Of a stretch of DNA of 64,000 nucleotides, positions 8,666 to 17,649 are shown piece after piece. Position numbers and translations under genes: made by a program. The notes beneath the pieces are model-generated. The model was not told the DNA's origin, searched no databases, and was given only the letters and a program-made list of their open reading frames with translations. The stretch lies in NCBI GenBank assembly GCA_963766995.1, contig CAVYCE010000001.1, positions 496,001 to 560,000 on the forward strand, read 5' to 3'. The first letter of the stretch is position 1. Each line of letters opens with the position of its first letter. The stretch is from Bog-473 sp963766995. GTDB lineage: Bacteria > Actinomycetota > Acidimicrobiia > Acidimicrobiales > RAAP-2.

Positions 8666-8678
8666 TATACTAATGAGA
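8666..8678 (+). promoter_or_regulatory. -10 element(s) of the ATP-grasp gene
   Basis: TATACT occurs twice (8659-8664 and 8666-8671) in an AT-rich divergent promoter. The second copy is 7 nt from ATG 8679, which favours that start over ATG 8673. Confidence 0.5.
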
Positions 8679-9929
8679 ATGAAGATCCTCCTGACTGAAG
8701 GGGCGGGACTGACTTCCCGCCAAGTCGCCACTCAGCTCGACGCCAAAGGGCACCACGTCGCCGTACCCGTGGCCGACGACATCTGTCTGGCTCGCTTCAC
8801 TCGCCATGTCCGAACGTTGCACCGTGTGCCCGACTTCGGCGAGAACCCCCTGGCCTGGTTGGACCGAGTACTCGAAATTGTTGAGGCGGAGGGCATCCCG
8901 GTCATCTTCCCGACTCAGGAACAGGTGGCGGTCCTCTCCCACCAACTGACGCGTGTCGTAGCTGCGGGCGTGGCCACCGCGGTGCCCCCGTTCGGGGCCT
9001 TGGTGCGTGTCCAGGACAAGGTCTCCGCCTTACGCACCCTCGAGTCTTTGGGGATTCCTCAGCCGCCGACTGCGGTAGTCCAGAGCGTTACGGACACTGC
9101 GAGCTGGACCAGCTTTCCGGTGTACGTGAAGGCGCCGGTTGGCACCGGATCGACCGGTGTCCGGAAAGCCACGAATCCAGCCGAGCTGGCTGAAGCCGTG
9201 CAACATTTCGTCGACACCGGGTCACTCGAGGACGGAGGGGTCCTGGTGCAGCAAGCCATGGAGGGCACCTTCGTCATGGCGCAATGTGTTTTTGACTCCG
9301 GCGTCCTGGTGGCTTTCCACGCCAATGAGCGGGTACAGGAAGGGGCGAGCGGCAGCGCATCGGTGAAGGTGAGTATTGACGCGCCCGGTCTTCGGTCCCA
9401 CTTGCAGGGACTGGGTCACTCACTCATGTGGCACGGCGCACTCTCCGTCGACGCCATCGTTGTGGAGGGGACGGCCCTTGTCATTGATGTGAACGCCCGA
9501 CTGGTGGAGCCAGGAAATGCCATGGCTGCCGGCACGGACATGGTCGGGGCGCTGCTTGATGTGGCACTGGGGCGGTTTGTCGAGCTCACTCCCCCTTCGA
9601 GTCCCGGCGTCCGTACGCACCAGCTCCTCATGGCAATTTTAGGCGCGGCTCAGCGCACTGGGCGCCGCCGCGACGTGCTCCGCGAGGTCACCCAGGCCTT
9701 CCGTCACAAGGGGGTATACGAGAGTTCGACCGAGGAGCTGTGCCCGACCCGAGGCGATCGCCGGACCGTGATCCTCCCGATTGCCGCTTTTGTGGCCACG
9801 GTGTGCCGGCCTTCGCTGTGGAGCTTCTTTACCGATGGCGCGGTCTCTCGTTACGCCTTGGCTCCGGCCGGGTGGCGCCAGCTTCGGAGACGTCCGGTGC
9901 CGCTGGAAGTCAGTGCAGCAGCAGTTTGA
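8679..9929 (+). CDS. ATP-grasp domain ligase
   Basis: About 416 residues (ATG 8673 is two codons upstream). MKILLTEGAGLTSRQ forms a Rossmann-like pre-ATP-grasp domain. The central ATP-grasp domain shows VQDKVSALRTLESLGIPQPP, the nucleotide-binding lysine region YVKAPVGTGSTGVRKA, and the Mg-ligand block LVIDVNARLVEPGNAM. This fits carbamoyl-phosphate-synthase-like ligases, which activate a carboxylate with ATP and join it to an amine, thiol or other acceptor. Substrates cannot be read. The 3' end overlaps the convergent GNAT gene by 20 bp. Confidence 0.8.
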   Translation: MKILLTEGAGLTSRQVATQLDAKGHHVAVPVADDICLARFTRHVRTLHRVPDFGENPLAWLDRVLEIVEAEGIPVIFPTQEQVAVLSHQLTRVVAAGVATAVPPFGALVRVQDKVSALRTLESLGIPQPPTAVVQSVTDTASWTSFPVYVKAPVGTGSTGVRKATNPAELAEAVQHFVDTGSLEDGGVLVQQAMEGTFVMAQCVFDSGVLVAFHANERVQEGASGSASVKVSIDAPGLRSHLQGLGHSLMWHGALSVDAIVVEGTALVIDVNARLVEPGNAMAAGTDMVGALLDVALGRFVELTPPSSPGVRTHQLLMAILGAAQRTGRRRDVLREVTQAFRHKGVYESSTEELCPTRGDRRTVILPIAAFVATVCRPSLWSFFTDGAVSRYALAPAGWRQLRRRPVPLEVSAAAV

Positions 9930-10377
9930 AGCCTGCATGCGAGTGCTCGAAACCAAGGCGCGCATAAAAGCGGTGGGCGTCGGGACGTTGCTCATTGCTG
10001 GTGAGCTGTATCCGATAGCAACCGGCCGCACGGGCCTGCTCAATGGCCGCTTCCATGAGGGTCTGTCCGATGCCCTGACTTCTCCAGTCGGGATGGACGT
10101 GCACTGATTCCACCTCAGCGCACAGACCACCGCGTGATTGCAGATGGCGAAAGATGATCAGCTGACAAAGGCCGACCACTTCCCCATCGTGTTCAGCCAC
10201 TAAGAGGCCGCCAGGGCGTTGATCGATCTCAAACAACGCCGTTTCATAGGGAGCGAGGTCGTGAGGGTCCTCTTTCCCCTCCACCAACGACCCGAATTGG
10301 AGCAGCTCGACGGCGCGGGCCAGGTCGTCGGGCGTCGCCCGGCGCACCGAGATTGATGGGGTTGAGTTGCTGGTCAT
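9910..10377 (-). CDS. GNAT family N-acetyltransferase
   Basis: 155 residues from ATG 10377. The acetyl-CoA-binding motif is VHPDWRSQGIGQTLMEAAIE, followed by YRIQLTSNEQRPDAHRFYARLGF, as in small single-domain GNATs. The upstream open frame to 10866 is antisense to the YceI gene and is not coding. The acceptor is unknown. It converges on, and overlaps, the ATP-grasp gene. Confidence 0.88.
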   Translation of the reverse strand: MTSNSTPSISVRRATPDDLARAVELLQFGSLVEGKEDPHDLAPYETALFEIDQRPGGLLVAEHDGEVVGLCQLIIFRHLQSRGGLCAEVESVHVHPDWRSQGIGQTLMEAAIEQARAAGCYRIQLTSNEQRPDAHRFYARLGFEHSHAGFKLLLH

Positions 10378-10479
10378 CTCAGGTTTCCTGGCCGGAGTCC
10401 ATGACGGTTCATTGTGACGCAAGAGGGAGCAACGAGTTGGAAGGTGGAAACAGCGTCCAGAGCCGCTAGAAAGAGACGC

Positions 10480-11001
10480 GTGGCACCTGTTCGATTCACG
10501 TTCGACCCCACCAAATCTTGTGTGTGGGTCAATGCGCGCTCCAGTGTGCATCCCATCAACACCGAAACGCGGGGTCTCAGCGGCTGGTGTGAGACGACGG
10601 TGGAGACTGACGGCACGCTGCGCTTCGAGGAAATGGGGGCCGGACGCCTCGAACTGGCTACCGACGGGCTCTCTTCCGGCAATCAGCTCTATGACCGGGA
10701 GCTCAGGCGGCGCATTGATGCGGGACGGTATCCCCTCATCACCGGCGATCTCACCAGTGTGGCCAAATCCGACGGTCCCGACCGCTACACCGTCACCGGA
10801 GATCTCACCTTCCACGGTCGGACACGCACCTTCACCCATGAGATGACCATCAGCCTGGTCGATCACACCACCATTGTGATGAAGGGCGAGTACGTCTTCG
10901 ACATCCGAGAGTTCAATATGAAACCTCCCAGCATGTTGATGGTGAAGGTCTATCCAGAAATCGCTGTGCGCGTTGAGTTGTGGGGTACGGCGGCACCATG
11001 A
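10480..11001 (+). CDS. YceI family protein
   Basis: 173 residues if started at GTG 10480, which has a GAAAGAGA ribosome site 5 nt upstream; GTG 10414 is in frame but has none. The lipocalin-like YceI fold is recognisable from FTFDPTKSCVWVNARSSVHP, the central RYPLITGDLTSVAK, and GDLTFHGRTRTFTHEMTI. YceI proteins bind isoprenoids or lipids. No signal peptide is seen, so it is probably cytoplasmic. The stop overlaps the next GNAT start as ATGA. Confidence 0.82.
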   Translation: MAPVRFTFDPTKSCVWVNARSSVHPINTETRGLSGWCETTVETDGTLRFEEMGAGRLELATDGLSSGNQLYDRELRRRIDAGRYPLITGDLTSVAKSDGPDRYTVTGDLTFHGRTRTFTHEMTISLVDHTTIVMKGEYVFDIREFNMKPPSMLMVKVYPEIAVRVELWGTAAP

Positions 11002-11450
11002 CCAGGTGGTCCGGCCCCAACGGCGCGTGGGCCAGCGATGAGCCTGAGCTGCTCGACATCGACCGAGTCCACCACTGGCTCTCCAATGAGAGTTACTGGG
11101 CCAAAGGGCGGCCCCGCCAGGTCACCGAACTGGCCATCGCCTCTTCGGTCACCATCGGTCTCTACAACGGAGATGACAAGCAGGTTGGCGTCTGCCGCTG
11201 GGTCACTGACGGCGCCACCTTTGCCTGGCTCTGTGACGTCTTCGTCGACACAACAGAACGTGGGAACGGCTTGGGAGTGTTCCTCATTGAGGTAGCCACA
11301 TCACACCCAACCGTGAAGGGCATCCGAATGTTGCTGGGCACCGGCGATGCGCACGGTCTGTACCGGAAGTTCGGCTTCACCACCATCGCCGCGCCGGAAC
11401 GGCTGATGGAGGTCTGGAAAAGCGGGCCTCCTCCGGTCACCCCAGGTTGA
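10998..11450 (+). CDS. GNAT family N-acetyltransferase
   Basis: 150 residues from ATG 10998, which overlaps the YceI stop (ATGA). The HHWLSNESYWAKGRP opening and the acetyl-CoA loop DTTERGNGLGVFLI followed by LYRKFGFTTI match the GNAT subfamily often annotated as histone acetyltransferase HPA2-like. The acceptor is unknown. Probably cotranslated with YceI. Confidence 0.85.
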   Translation: MTRWSGPNGAWASDEPELLDIDRVHHWLSNESYWAKGRPRQVTELAIASSVTIGLYNGDDKQVGVCRWVTDGATFAWLCDVFVDTTERGNGLGVFLIEVATSHPTVKGIRMLLGTGDAHGLYRKFGFTTIAAPERLMEVWKSGPPPVTPG

Positions 11451-11553
11451 TTCCGGACATTCCGAAATGAGTCGGCACGTATCGCCGTCGGTAGTCTCAA
11501 CAGCGAGAGCGGAGAGGTGCGGCGGCACTCATGATTAATCAATTGATGGAGCG

Positions 11554-13194
11554 ATGAGCGACCCCGCACCGACGGTATTCAGCGTTGAGATCACCACGTC
11601 ACTGGTGCCCTCGCCCGTCCAATGCGATCTCGTGCTCCCGCCCGATGCGCCGAAGGGCACAGCACTACCTCTCGTGATTGCCCTCCATGGCGGAGGCGGC
11701 GGGGAGGGCTTCTCCCAAACACTCACTCCCGTGTTTGCTCAGGCGTGGGGCCGGGCCGAACTTGAGCCGTGCGTCATCGCGATGCCGAAATCAGGTCGAT
11801 CGTTCTGGATCGATGACATACGGGGAGAAGCGCGTTGGGAGACGTTCATCCTCGAGGAACTCTCGAGCGGAGTGGCCGCTCATGTTCCCCTCAATGGCAG
11901 GGTGGCCCTGATTGGGGTCTCCATGGGTGGACTTGGTGTACTTCGCCTGGCCTTGAAGCACCCGCATCGCTTTGTGGCCATGGCGTCACTCGAGCCCGGT
12001 GTCGAATCGGCCATGACCTGGAACGAGGTCGACACTGAATCAACTGGCGTGCGAGATAGCGCCCTCTTCGAGCGCTTTCACGGATCACCCGTCGATCCCC
12101 AGCACTTCGCCTTGAATCATCCTCCGGCGCTCGTGGCAGGACAGGCTGAGGCCATCCGCTCTTCAGAGCTGGCTCTGTACATCGAGTGCGGCGACGACGA
12201 CGCCCTCGGTCTTGACCAGGGCTCCGAACTCATGCACCACCTCCTGCAACAGCACCGGGTGCGCCACGAATACCACCTGGTGCTCGGAGGGGACCATATT
12301 GGTCGCACCCTGCCACGACGCTTCGGTGAAGCGGTGGCCTTCCTCGGACGCCACTTGCAGCCCGAGGGACCCGACCCGGTCGCCAATGGCATGCGGAGCG
12401 TTTTGGGCCTGCCGAATCTCAGGGTGCGACGCGGCAGCGCCACCATCGGGCTCCGCACCCGCGGCAGCGGACCCACTGTGGTGATGGTCCCATCGCTCGG
12501 GCGAACTGGGCTCGATTTCGGCCACCTGGCCGGTCAGCTCGACGCAGCGGGGTACACGGCGGTCAGCGTGGATCCACGAGGCGTCGACGGTCTCGGTCTC
12601 GAAGGCGAGCTCACACTGCACCATTTGGCCGCAGACGTCGCCGCGGCCATCGACGCCATTGGTGCTGGGCCGGTGCACCTCGTCGGTCATGCCCTGGGAA
12701 ATCGCATCTGCCGTACCGCCACCGCCGATCGCCCCGATGTGGTGTCCTCTCTCACCCTTCTGGCCGCTGGGGGACTGGTGGCACCCGACGACAGCGTCCA
12801 CCAATCACTCCTGGCCTGTTTTGATCTCGAATCGCCGGACGCCGTCCGACGGGGGCACATCGTTAATGCGTTCTTCGCCACTGACAACGTGCCAGCCCAA
12901 TGGGTGACGGGATGGCATCCCTCGGTGGCCAACGCTCAGGGCCGGGCAGTGGGGGCCACTGATCGACGGGACTGGTGGAGTGCACACGCGCCACAGACAC
13001 TGGTCATTCAAGGACTCCAGGATCGGGTTGCGGTGCCCGAGAACGGACGGCGCTACGTCGCCGACATTGGTGAGTCGGCCACGCTGGTGGAGATTGAGGG
13101 TGCCGGCCACGCCTTGCTCCCAGAGCAACCTGTCCTGGTCGCTGAAGCTCTGATCGCCTTCCTCGACCGAGTGACGGCACACATCAAAAGATGA
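11554..13194 (+). CDS. Tandem alpha/beta-hydrolase fusion; second domain lacks the nucleophile
   Basis: 546 residues with two alpha/beta-hydrolase domains. The N-terminal domain (about 1-270) is esterase-like: oxyanion loop ALHGGGGG, nucleophile S123 in GVSMGG, a probable acid in ECGDDDA, and H248 in GGDHIG. The C-terminal domain (about 285-546) resembles small-molecule hydrolases: D490 (QGLQDRV) and H519 (GAGHAL) are in place, but the elbow reads GHALG with A380 where the serine belongs, codon GCC at 12691-12693. The first half is probably an active carboxylesterase and the second a non-catalytic binding module. A GGAG site precedes the ATG. It is coupled to the next gene by an ATGA overlap. 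Confidence 0.85.
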   Translation: MSDPAPTVFSVEITTSLVPSPVQCDLVLPPDAPKGTALPLVIALHGGGGGEGFSQTLTPVFAQAWGRAELEPCVIAMPKSGRSFWIDDIRGEARWETFILEELSSGVAAHVPLNGRVALIGVSMGGLGVLRLALKHPHRFVAMASLEPGVESAMTWNEVDTESTGVRDSALFERFHGSPVDPQHFALNHPPALVAGQAEAIRSSELALYIECGDDDALGLDQGSELMHHLLQQHRVRHEYHLVLGGDHIGRTLPRRFGEAVAFLGRHLQPEGPDPVANGMRSVLGLPNLRVRRGSATIGLRTRGSGPTVVMVPSLGRTGLDFGHLAGQLDAAGYTAVSVDPRGVDGLGLEGELTLHHLAADVAAAIDAIGAGPVHLVGHALGNRICRTATADRPDVVSSLTLLAAGGLVAPDDSVHQSLLACFDLESPDAVRRGHIVNAFFATDNVPAQWVTGWHPSVANAQGRAVGATDRRDWWSAHAPQTLVIQGLQDRVAVPENGRRYVADIGESATLVEIEGAGHALLPEQPVLVAEALIAFLDRVTAHIKR

Positions 13195-14417
13195 TCCCGC
13201 CGCGGATTCGAGTTGGTGTGGCCACCATTGTCACTGCCGCCTGTTTGGTCGGGGTCGTCGGGGCTGGTCCCGCGTCCGGCAGTTCACCGAACGCAGCGGT
13301 CACCGTGACTTCGGGCAGCTGCGCCTGGCCGGTCATGGCTAATCCGACGACGCTCAATGTGGCCTATCCCGATTCCAACGCCACCTACTACGCGCTCATC
13401 CTGCCGGGGGTGTCCGGAGAAACCCTGACCATCAATGGTCAGTTCCCCCATGCTCGTTACATGTCCTTCACCGCATACGACGAGGAGACAACACCAGTCG
13501 ACAATCTGAACGACCAGGCGATAGAACCCGCTCCTGGGAGCACGAATCCGTTTCAACCGGGTGCAAACCGAATGTCCCTGCACCGCAGCTATTCGGTGAC
13601 CGCCGTATTCGGGCAGGAGCCGGCGCATCCCGCCCCGAACCACCTGTACACAACCAATGCCAGCGGCTCGCTTCATGCGCCAGCCTTCATCGTCATCTAC
13701 CGGATCTACTTGCCCGATGCCGACCTCAACGCACTTGGTGGCGTACCGCTGCCGAGCGTCACCGTGCATCTCAATGGAATCGCCACGACGTTGCCGAACT
13801 GCCCTTCGGCGTCTGCGCCGGCGGCATCAGCACTGAACCAGTCGATTGCCGACGTCAATCTCCCTCGGCTCCCGATCTCGACCTCAGCGACCTCGCCGCC
13901 GGTGTGGCACAAGGCCTCCGCCGGATTAGTCAGCTTCTTCAGCAATCCAGACAACAAGTACTTGACCCTGTTGCTCGGAGAGAGTCTCGGTGATGTCGTC
14001 ATCATTCGCGGCCAATTGCCGACCTTCCCTCTCACCGATCAAGGCCAGACCACCATGGGTGGTGGCCAGGTGCGGTATTGGTCCATGTGTTCCAACGAGG
14101 AGATCACGACCCGGTATTGGGGCTGCATTGCGGACTATCAGATGGCCATCAACGCCTCTCGCCAGTACGTCGTCGTGGTGTCCACGGTCGCGGCTCGTCC
14201 CTCCAACGCCCTGCAGAAGTGCGGCATCAACTGGCTCCCGTGGGGTCCTGCCCCAGATTCCCTTCTCTTGATGCGCAACATGCTCCCTTCCCCCTCATTC
14301 ACCCAGTCGGTGCAGGACGCCGAAGTCGGCCACGAGAGAGAGGGCATGGGGGCGTATTACCCCGCCGTGAGCTACACCACGAAGGCCGCGGTGGAGCGGC
14401 TCGGTTGTCCCACATGA
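13191..14417 (+). CDS. Secreted protein of unknown function
   Basis: 408 residues. A Sec signal peptide is clear: MIPPRIRVG, a hydrophobic core TIVTAACLVGVVGAG and a small-residue cleavage region PASGSSP near 30. The mature part has few Cys and many aromatic residues, including LTINGQFPHARYMSFTAYD early and GQVRYWSMCSNE late. The latter recalls DUF1214-type secreted proteins, a weak resemblance. The start overlaps the hydrolase stop (ATGA), so the two are an operon; the pair may handle an extracellular ester or lipid. Confidence 0.75.
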   Translation: MIPPRIRVGVATIVTAACLVGVVGAGPASGSSPNAAVTVTSGSCAWPVMANPTTLNVAYPDSNATYYALILPGVSGETLTINGQFPHARYMSFTAYDEETTPVDNLNDQAIEPAPGSTNPFQPGANRMSLHRSYSVTAVFGQEPAHPAPNHLYTTNASGSLHAPAFIVIYRIYLPDADLNALGGVPLPSVTVHLNGIATTLPNCPSASAPAASALNQSIADVNLPRLPISTSATSPPVWHKASAGLVSFFSNPDNKYLTLLLGESLGDVVIIRGQLPTFPLTDQGQTTMGGGQVRYWSMCSNEEITTRYWGCIADYQMAINASRQYVVVVSTVAARPSNALQKCGINWLPWGPAPDSLLLMRNMLPSPSFTQSVQDAEVGHEREGMGAYYPAVSYTTKAAVERLGCPT

Positions 14418-14521
14418 GTGAATTCGCCGGGCCTGGTGGAAGGAAACTCACCCGCTGAAAGACTTCGTTTCCAGCCTGTTAAATCACCGCAAAACTACTT
14501 GTCTCTGAGGCACATCGGCCG

Positions 14522-14533
14522 TACGGTGCAAGT
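14522..14533 (+). promoter_or_regulatory. Leaderless -10 of the XRE-cupin gene
   Basis: TACGGT (14522-14527), 6 nt, then GTG 14534. Confidence 0.6.
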
Positions 14534-15112
14534 GTGACCCCTGGAATTGGCCTGGCCCAGACGCCAATCGGTGCATCACTGCGGGCCACGCGGGAACAGC
14601 AGGGGCTGACGCTCGAGCAGGCGGCGCAACTCTCGGGCATTTCGGTGTCTCATCTGTCTCGACTCGAATCCTCTGAACGTCAACCTTCGGTGTCATCACT
14701 CTTGGCGCTCTCGGCTGCGCTCGGCGTCCCCGTCGGAGCCCTCTTCGGCGAGAGCCAAGGAGCGACGTCAATCGCCATTTCCGAGCCGGACGAACCCCGT
14801 CGTGGCTCCAATGGTCTCGAAGTCGTTGCCTGCAGCGGGTACTCGGGGTCGAACGTGATCGATGCGCTCCGAGTCACGGTCCCGGTAGATCGTCCGACTC
14901 CGACCCCGGCTCGCCACCCGGGCGAAGAATGGGTATACGTCCTCAGCGGCACACTGATCCTCGATTACGACGGCGAGATCTTCACGCTCGAGGCGGGCAC
15001 CGCTGCCCACTTCAATGCCGAACTGCCTCATCGCCTCGGCGCTGAGACAACATCGGCCGAGGTCCTCCTCGTCGCGGCCAAGCCAGTTCGCAACCTTCAC
15101 CAGATCCACTAA
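14534..15112 (+). CDS. XRE family regulator with C-terminal cupin sensor domain
   Basis: 192 residues. An N-terminal helix-turn-helix of the Cro/CI type (about 12-66; GLTLEQAAQLSGISVSHLSR) is followed by a cupin_2 barrel (about 110-185; HPGEEWVYVLSGTLILDYDG, then AELPHRLGAE). This is the common architecture of local regulators of amine, amino-acid and aromatic catabolism, where the cupin binds the inducer. It is the first gene of a run of same-strand catabolic genes up to 21.7 kb and is the likely controller of that cluster. Confidence 0.88.
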   Translation: MTPGIGLAQTPIGASLRATREQQGLTLEQAAQLSGISVSHLSRLESSERQPSVSSLLALSAALGVPVGALFGESQGATSIAISEPDEPRRGSNGLEVVACSGYSGSNVIDALRVTVPVDRPTPTPARHPGEEWVYVLSGTLILDYDGEIFTLEAGTAAHFNAELPHRLGAETTSAEVLLVAAKPVRNLHQIH

Positions 15113-15128
15113 TCCCATGGGAGAGACA

Positions 15129-15833
15129 ATGACAATGACCGACGCCACCACGTTGGAGGGCACAGGCACAGCCTTTGAGCTCGACGGTTTCATGGCTGTT
15201 CGGGCTCGAACCCGTAAAGCCGTGCACATGATTGCCGAGCAGATCAAACCAGGCATGTCCGAGGACGAAGCCAAGGCGATCGCCCGTGAGACGCTGGGCT
15301 CGCTCGGTATGCGGCGGGGATGGCACCACATCATCGTCCGCTGCGGATCCAACACCACCAAGGACTTCATGGAGCGATCCGAGCCTGGGGTCGTCCTCCA
15401 AGACGACGACATCTTCTTCGTCGACATCGGACCGGTGTACGGGGACTTCGAAGGAGACGCGGGTGACACCTTCGTCTTTGGCGACAATCCCCTTCACCTC
15501 AAGGCCAAGTCCGACGCCCGAGAGATCTGGGAAATCGTCCGATCCAAGTGGCTTGATGAGCAAATTAACGGCATCGAACTCTACGAATTCGCCATAAAGA
15601 CCACTGAGGAATTCGGCTGGAAGTTAAATATGGATCTATCGGGTCATCGCCTTTCTGACTACCCGCATTCCGCCCACTATGACGGCCCATTGGCAGAAGT
15701 GGATTTCCGCCCCACTCCAAATCTTTGGGTACTTGAGATTGCCATCGCGCACCCCGACATGACCTTTGGAGCTTTCTACGAGGACTTACTGCTCGAGGAT
15801 CAGTCGTTCCCTCCGGGGACGCTTCCGGACTGA
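15129..15833 (+). CDS. M24 (pita-bread fold) metallopeptidase-like hydrolase
   Basis: 234 residues from ATG 15129, just after GGGAGAGA; ATG 15117 and 15135 are alternatives. The five metal-ligand positions of the M24 fold can be matched: D99, D110, H173 (SGHRL), E203 (WVLEIAIAH) and E218 or E223 near the end, with the typical D-x10-D spacing. It has only the catalytic domain and lacks the creatinase N-terminal domain, like methionine aminopeptidase. The non-canonical flanking residues suggest hydrolysis of a peptide or an amide metabolite rather than N-terminal Met removal. It sits between the XRE-cupin regulator and the permease. Confidence 0.8.
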   Translation: MTMTDATTLEGTGTAFELDGFMAVRARTRKAVHMIAEQIKPGMSEDEAKAIARETLGSLGMRRGWHHIIVRCGSNTTKDFMERSEPGVVLQDDDIFFVDIGPVYGDFEGDAGDTFVFGDNPLHLKAKSDAREIWEIVRSKWLDEQINGIELYEFAIKTTEEFGWKLNMDLSGHRLSDYPHSAHYDGPLAEVDFRPTPNLWVLEIAIAHPDMTFGAFYEDLLLEDQSFPPGTLPD

Positions 15834-15904
15834 GCCACAGACGCAGGGCGGGGAGTTCGTCTCTCCCGCTTGAACGTCACCAGTTGTTGCAAGACGCATC
15901 TCGA

Positions 15905-15923
15905 TACGTCTCGACGAGACGTA
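15905..15923. other. Perfect 8-bp inverted repeat
   Basis: TACGTCTC-GAC-GAGACGTA, a perfect 8-bp stem with a 3-nt loop, 72 bp after the M24 stop. No T-run follows, so it does not look like an intrinsic terminator. It could be an operator or part of the leader of the permease gene. Confidence 0.5.
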
Positions 15924-16038
15924 GGCTGAGTGCTGGCGCTCTTTATGCTCTAAATACTCACTAATTCTGTGTCCTATTTGATCGTTTAGATTTCAGTTTA
16001 TAGAGCGTTAACAGTCCAGATCTTTTCTTGAAACCATT

Positions 16039-16086
16039 GCCATAGAAGGTGGAGGTAGTGCAATTGCGTTACTCCCCTTCCATGGC
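16039..16086 (+). promoter_or_regulatory. Strong 20-bp hairpin directly before the permease ribosome site
   Basis: Pairings: 16039-16043 with 16082-16086, 16045-16049 with 16076-16080, 16051-16054 with 16072-16075, and 16056-16061 with 16066-16071. There is one A-C mismatch, two single-base bulges, two G-T wobbles and an AATT loop. The Shine-Dalgarno AAGGAG begins at 16087, right after the stem, and the start codon is at 16099. The surrounding 15940-16030 is unusually AT-rich and should hold the promoter. It may act on translation, RNA stability or attenuation. Confidence 0.65.
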
Positions 16087-16098
16087 AAGGAGCGAAAG

Positions 16099-17649
16099 AT
16101 GAGCATCATGGATAAAACCAGAGCCCCGGAATCGGGGATCGAAGGAAGCCAGGGGGAACATCACCGCCTGAAGGCTCGGGCATTGGGGTTCCCGACCGTC
16201 ATGGCGCAATCAGTGGCCCTGATCTCACCAACGATGACGGCGGTGTTGATCATTCCCATTTGCTTCGGCGATTCTGGACAAGGAACCTGGCTGGCCTACC
16301 TGTTCGGCACGCTGATGCTGCTCTTCGTCGTCCTATGCCTTAACCAGTTCGCCAAGCGGTCAGCGCTCCCGGGCTCCATGTATGGCTACACAGCCAAGGG
16401 CCTCGGCCCAGCGGCGGGTGTCATGTCCGGATGGGGTCTGATCTGGTGTTACACGTTCATTGGTGTCGCCGGCCTGACTGGCTTTTCGATCTTCGCCGCT
16501 CAGCTGGTCGGCTCAATGGGCATCCATACGACGATTCCACCGGTGATCTTCTTCTGTCTGTCGGCGGCGGTCTGCTGGCTGGTCGCCTACAAGGACATCA
16601 AGATCTCGTCACTGCTGACCTTGCTGTTTGAAGCCGTCTCGGTGGCCTGCATTGTGGCGCTGTCCTGCGTGATTCTGTTCAAACACGGATTTCCGACGGA
16701 CACGACGCAGTTGAAGGTGCACGGCATGACCCTCCACGACCTGAGCCTTGCCGTGGTGATCACGGTCTTCTCTCTAGTTGGTTTCGAGAGTGCAACTGCC
16801 CTCGGAGGAGAGGCCCGAAAGCCTCTCCGGAACATTCCACGAGCAGTGATCGCCAGCCTCTTGATCACCGGTGGCTTCATGGTGTTCATGAGTTACGTCG
16901 AAGTGTTCGGCGCGGCGCACACGCACGTCGGATTGAACACCCTGGCTGCGCCACTGACGTTCCTCTCGAAGGCGTATGGCGTCGGCTACTTCAAGGTGCC
17001 GGTGGCCCTCGGTGCCATGGTCAGCTTCTTTTCCTTGACCCTGTCGTGCTTGAACGCCGGTTCGAGGATCATCTTCTCCATGGCGCACCACTCGGTGTTC
17101 CCCAAGAAACTTGGTCAGGTGCACACAAGGAATCGGACCCCCAATGTGGCAATCAGCTGTTACATCTTCTTGATTTTGGGCGTGCCTTGTGTGCTTGAGA
17201 TCTTCACTAACCCGTTGACCATCTTTGGCGACGGCGGCACTCTGGCTGCGTTCGGATTCCTCACTGCGTACTACCTCATATCCATCGCCGCTCCGGTGTA
17301 CCTAAAGAAGCGGGGTGAGTTGAAGCCATGGAACGTGGTGATTTCGGTCATCGCCTGCGTGGCACTCGCCGTGCCGACGATCGGCAGTTTCGTGCCGGTG
17401 CCACCGTTCCCGATCGACATATTTCCCTACATCTTCCTGGCCTGGATGGCCATCGGAGGAGGCTGGCTCTTCACATTGAAGCGACGCCAGGCTCACATCT
17501 TCGACGAGATCGAGACCGATCTTGAGGTGTCGATGCAGGCCTCGGTGGAGAGTCACCACGAGGACATGGGCAAGGTCATCGAACTGGAGGAGCGTCCGCT
17601 TCCCCCTACTTTCGAGGAGCTGGAGCTCGAACTCATCAAGACCGCATAA
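16099..17649 (+). CDS. APC superfamily amino acid/polyamine permease
   Basis: 516 residues with about twelve transmembrane helices and short polar ends. The first helix region MAQSVALISPTMTAVLIIP and SALPGSMYGYTAKGLG (helix 2-3) follow APC-family transporters. SLVGFESATALGGEARKP is the conserved helix 6 to loop segment, with GFES for substrate binding. A strong AAGGAG ribosome site lies 6 nt before the ATG, preceded by a long hairpin. In this cluster it most likely imports the amine or amino acid that the neighbouring hydrolases and CoA enzymes degrade. Confidence 0.88.
   Translation: MSIMDKTRAPESGIEGSQGEHHRLKARALGFPTVMAQSVALISPTMTAVLIIPICFGDSGQGTWLAYLFGTLMLLFVVLCLNQFAKRSALPGSMYGYTAKGLGPAAGVMSGWGLIWCYTFIGVAGLTGFSIFAAQLVGSMGIHTTIPPVIFFCLSAAVCWLVAYKDIKISSLLTLLFEAVSVACIVALSCVILFKHGFPTDTTQLKVHGMTLHDLSLAVVITVFSLVGFESATALGGEARKPLRNIPRAVIASLLITGGFMVFMSYVEVFGAAHTHVGLNTLAAPLTFLSKAYGVGYFKVPVALGAMVSFFSLTLSCLNAGSRIIFSMAHHSVFPKKLGQVHTRNRTPNVAISCYIFLILGVPCVLEIFTNPLTIFGDGGTLAAFGFLTAYYLISIAAPVYLKKRGELKPWNVVISVIACVALAVPTIGSFVPVPPFPIDIFPYIFLAWMAIGGGWLFTLKRRQAHIFDEIETDLEVSMQASVESHHEDMGKVIELEERPLPPTFEELELELIKTA

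Noticed and set aside
16039..16086. Intrinsic terminator
   Set aside because: No T-run follows; the stem is immediately followed by a Shine-Dalgarno and start codon.
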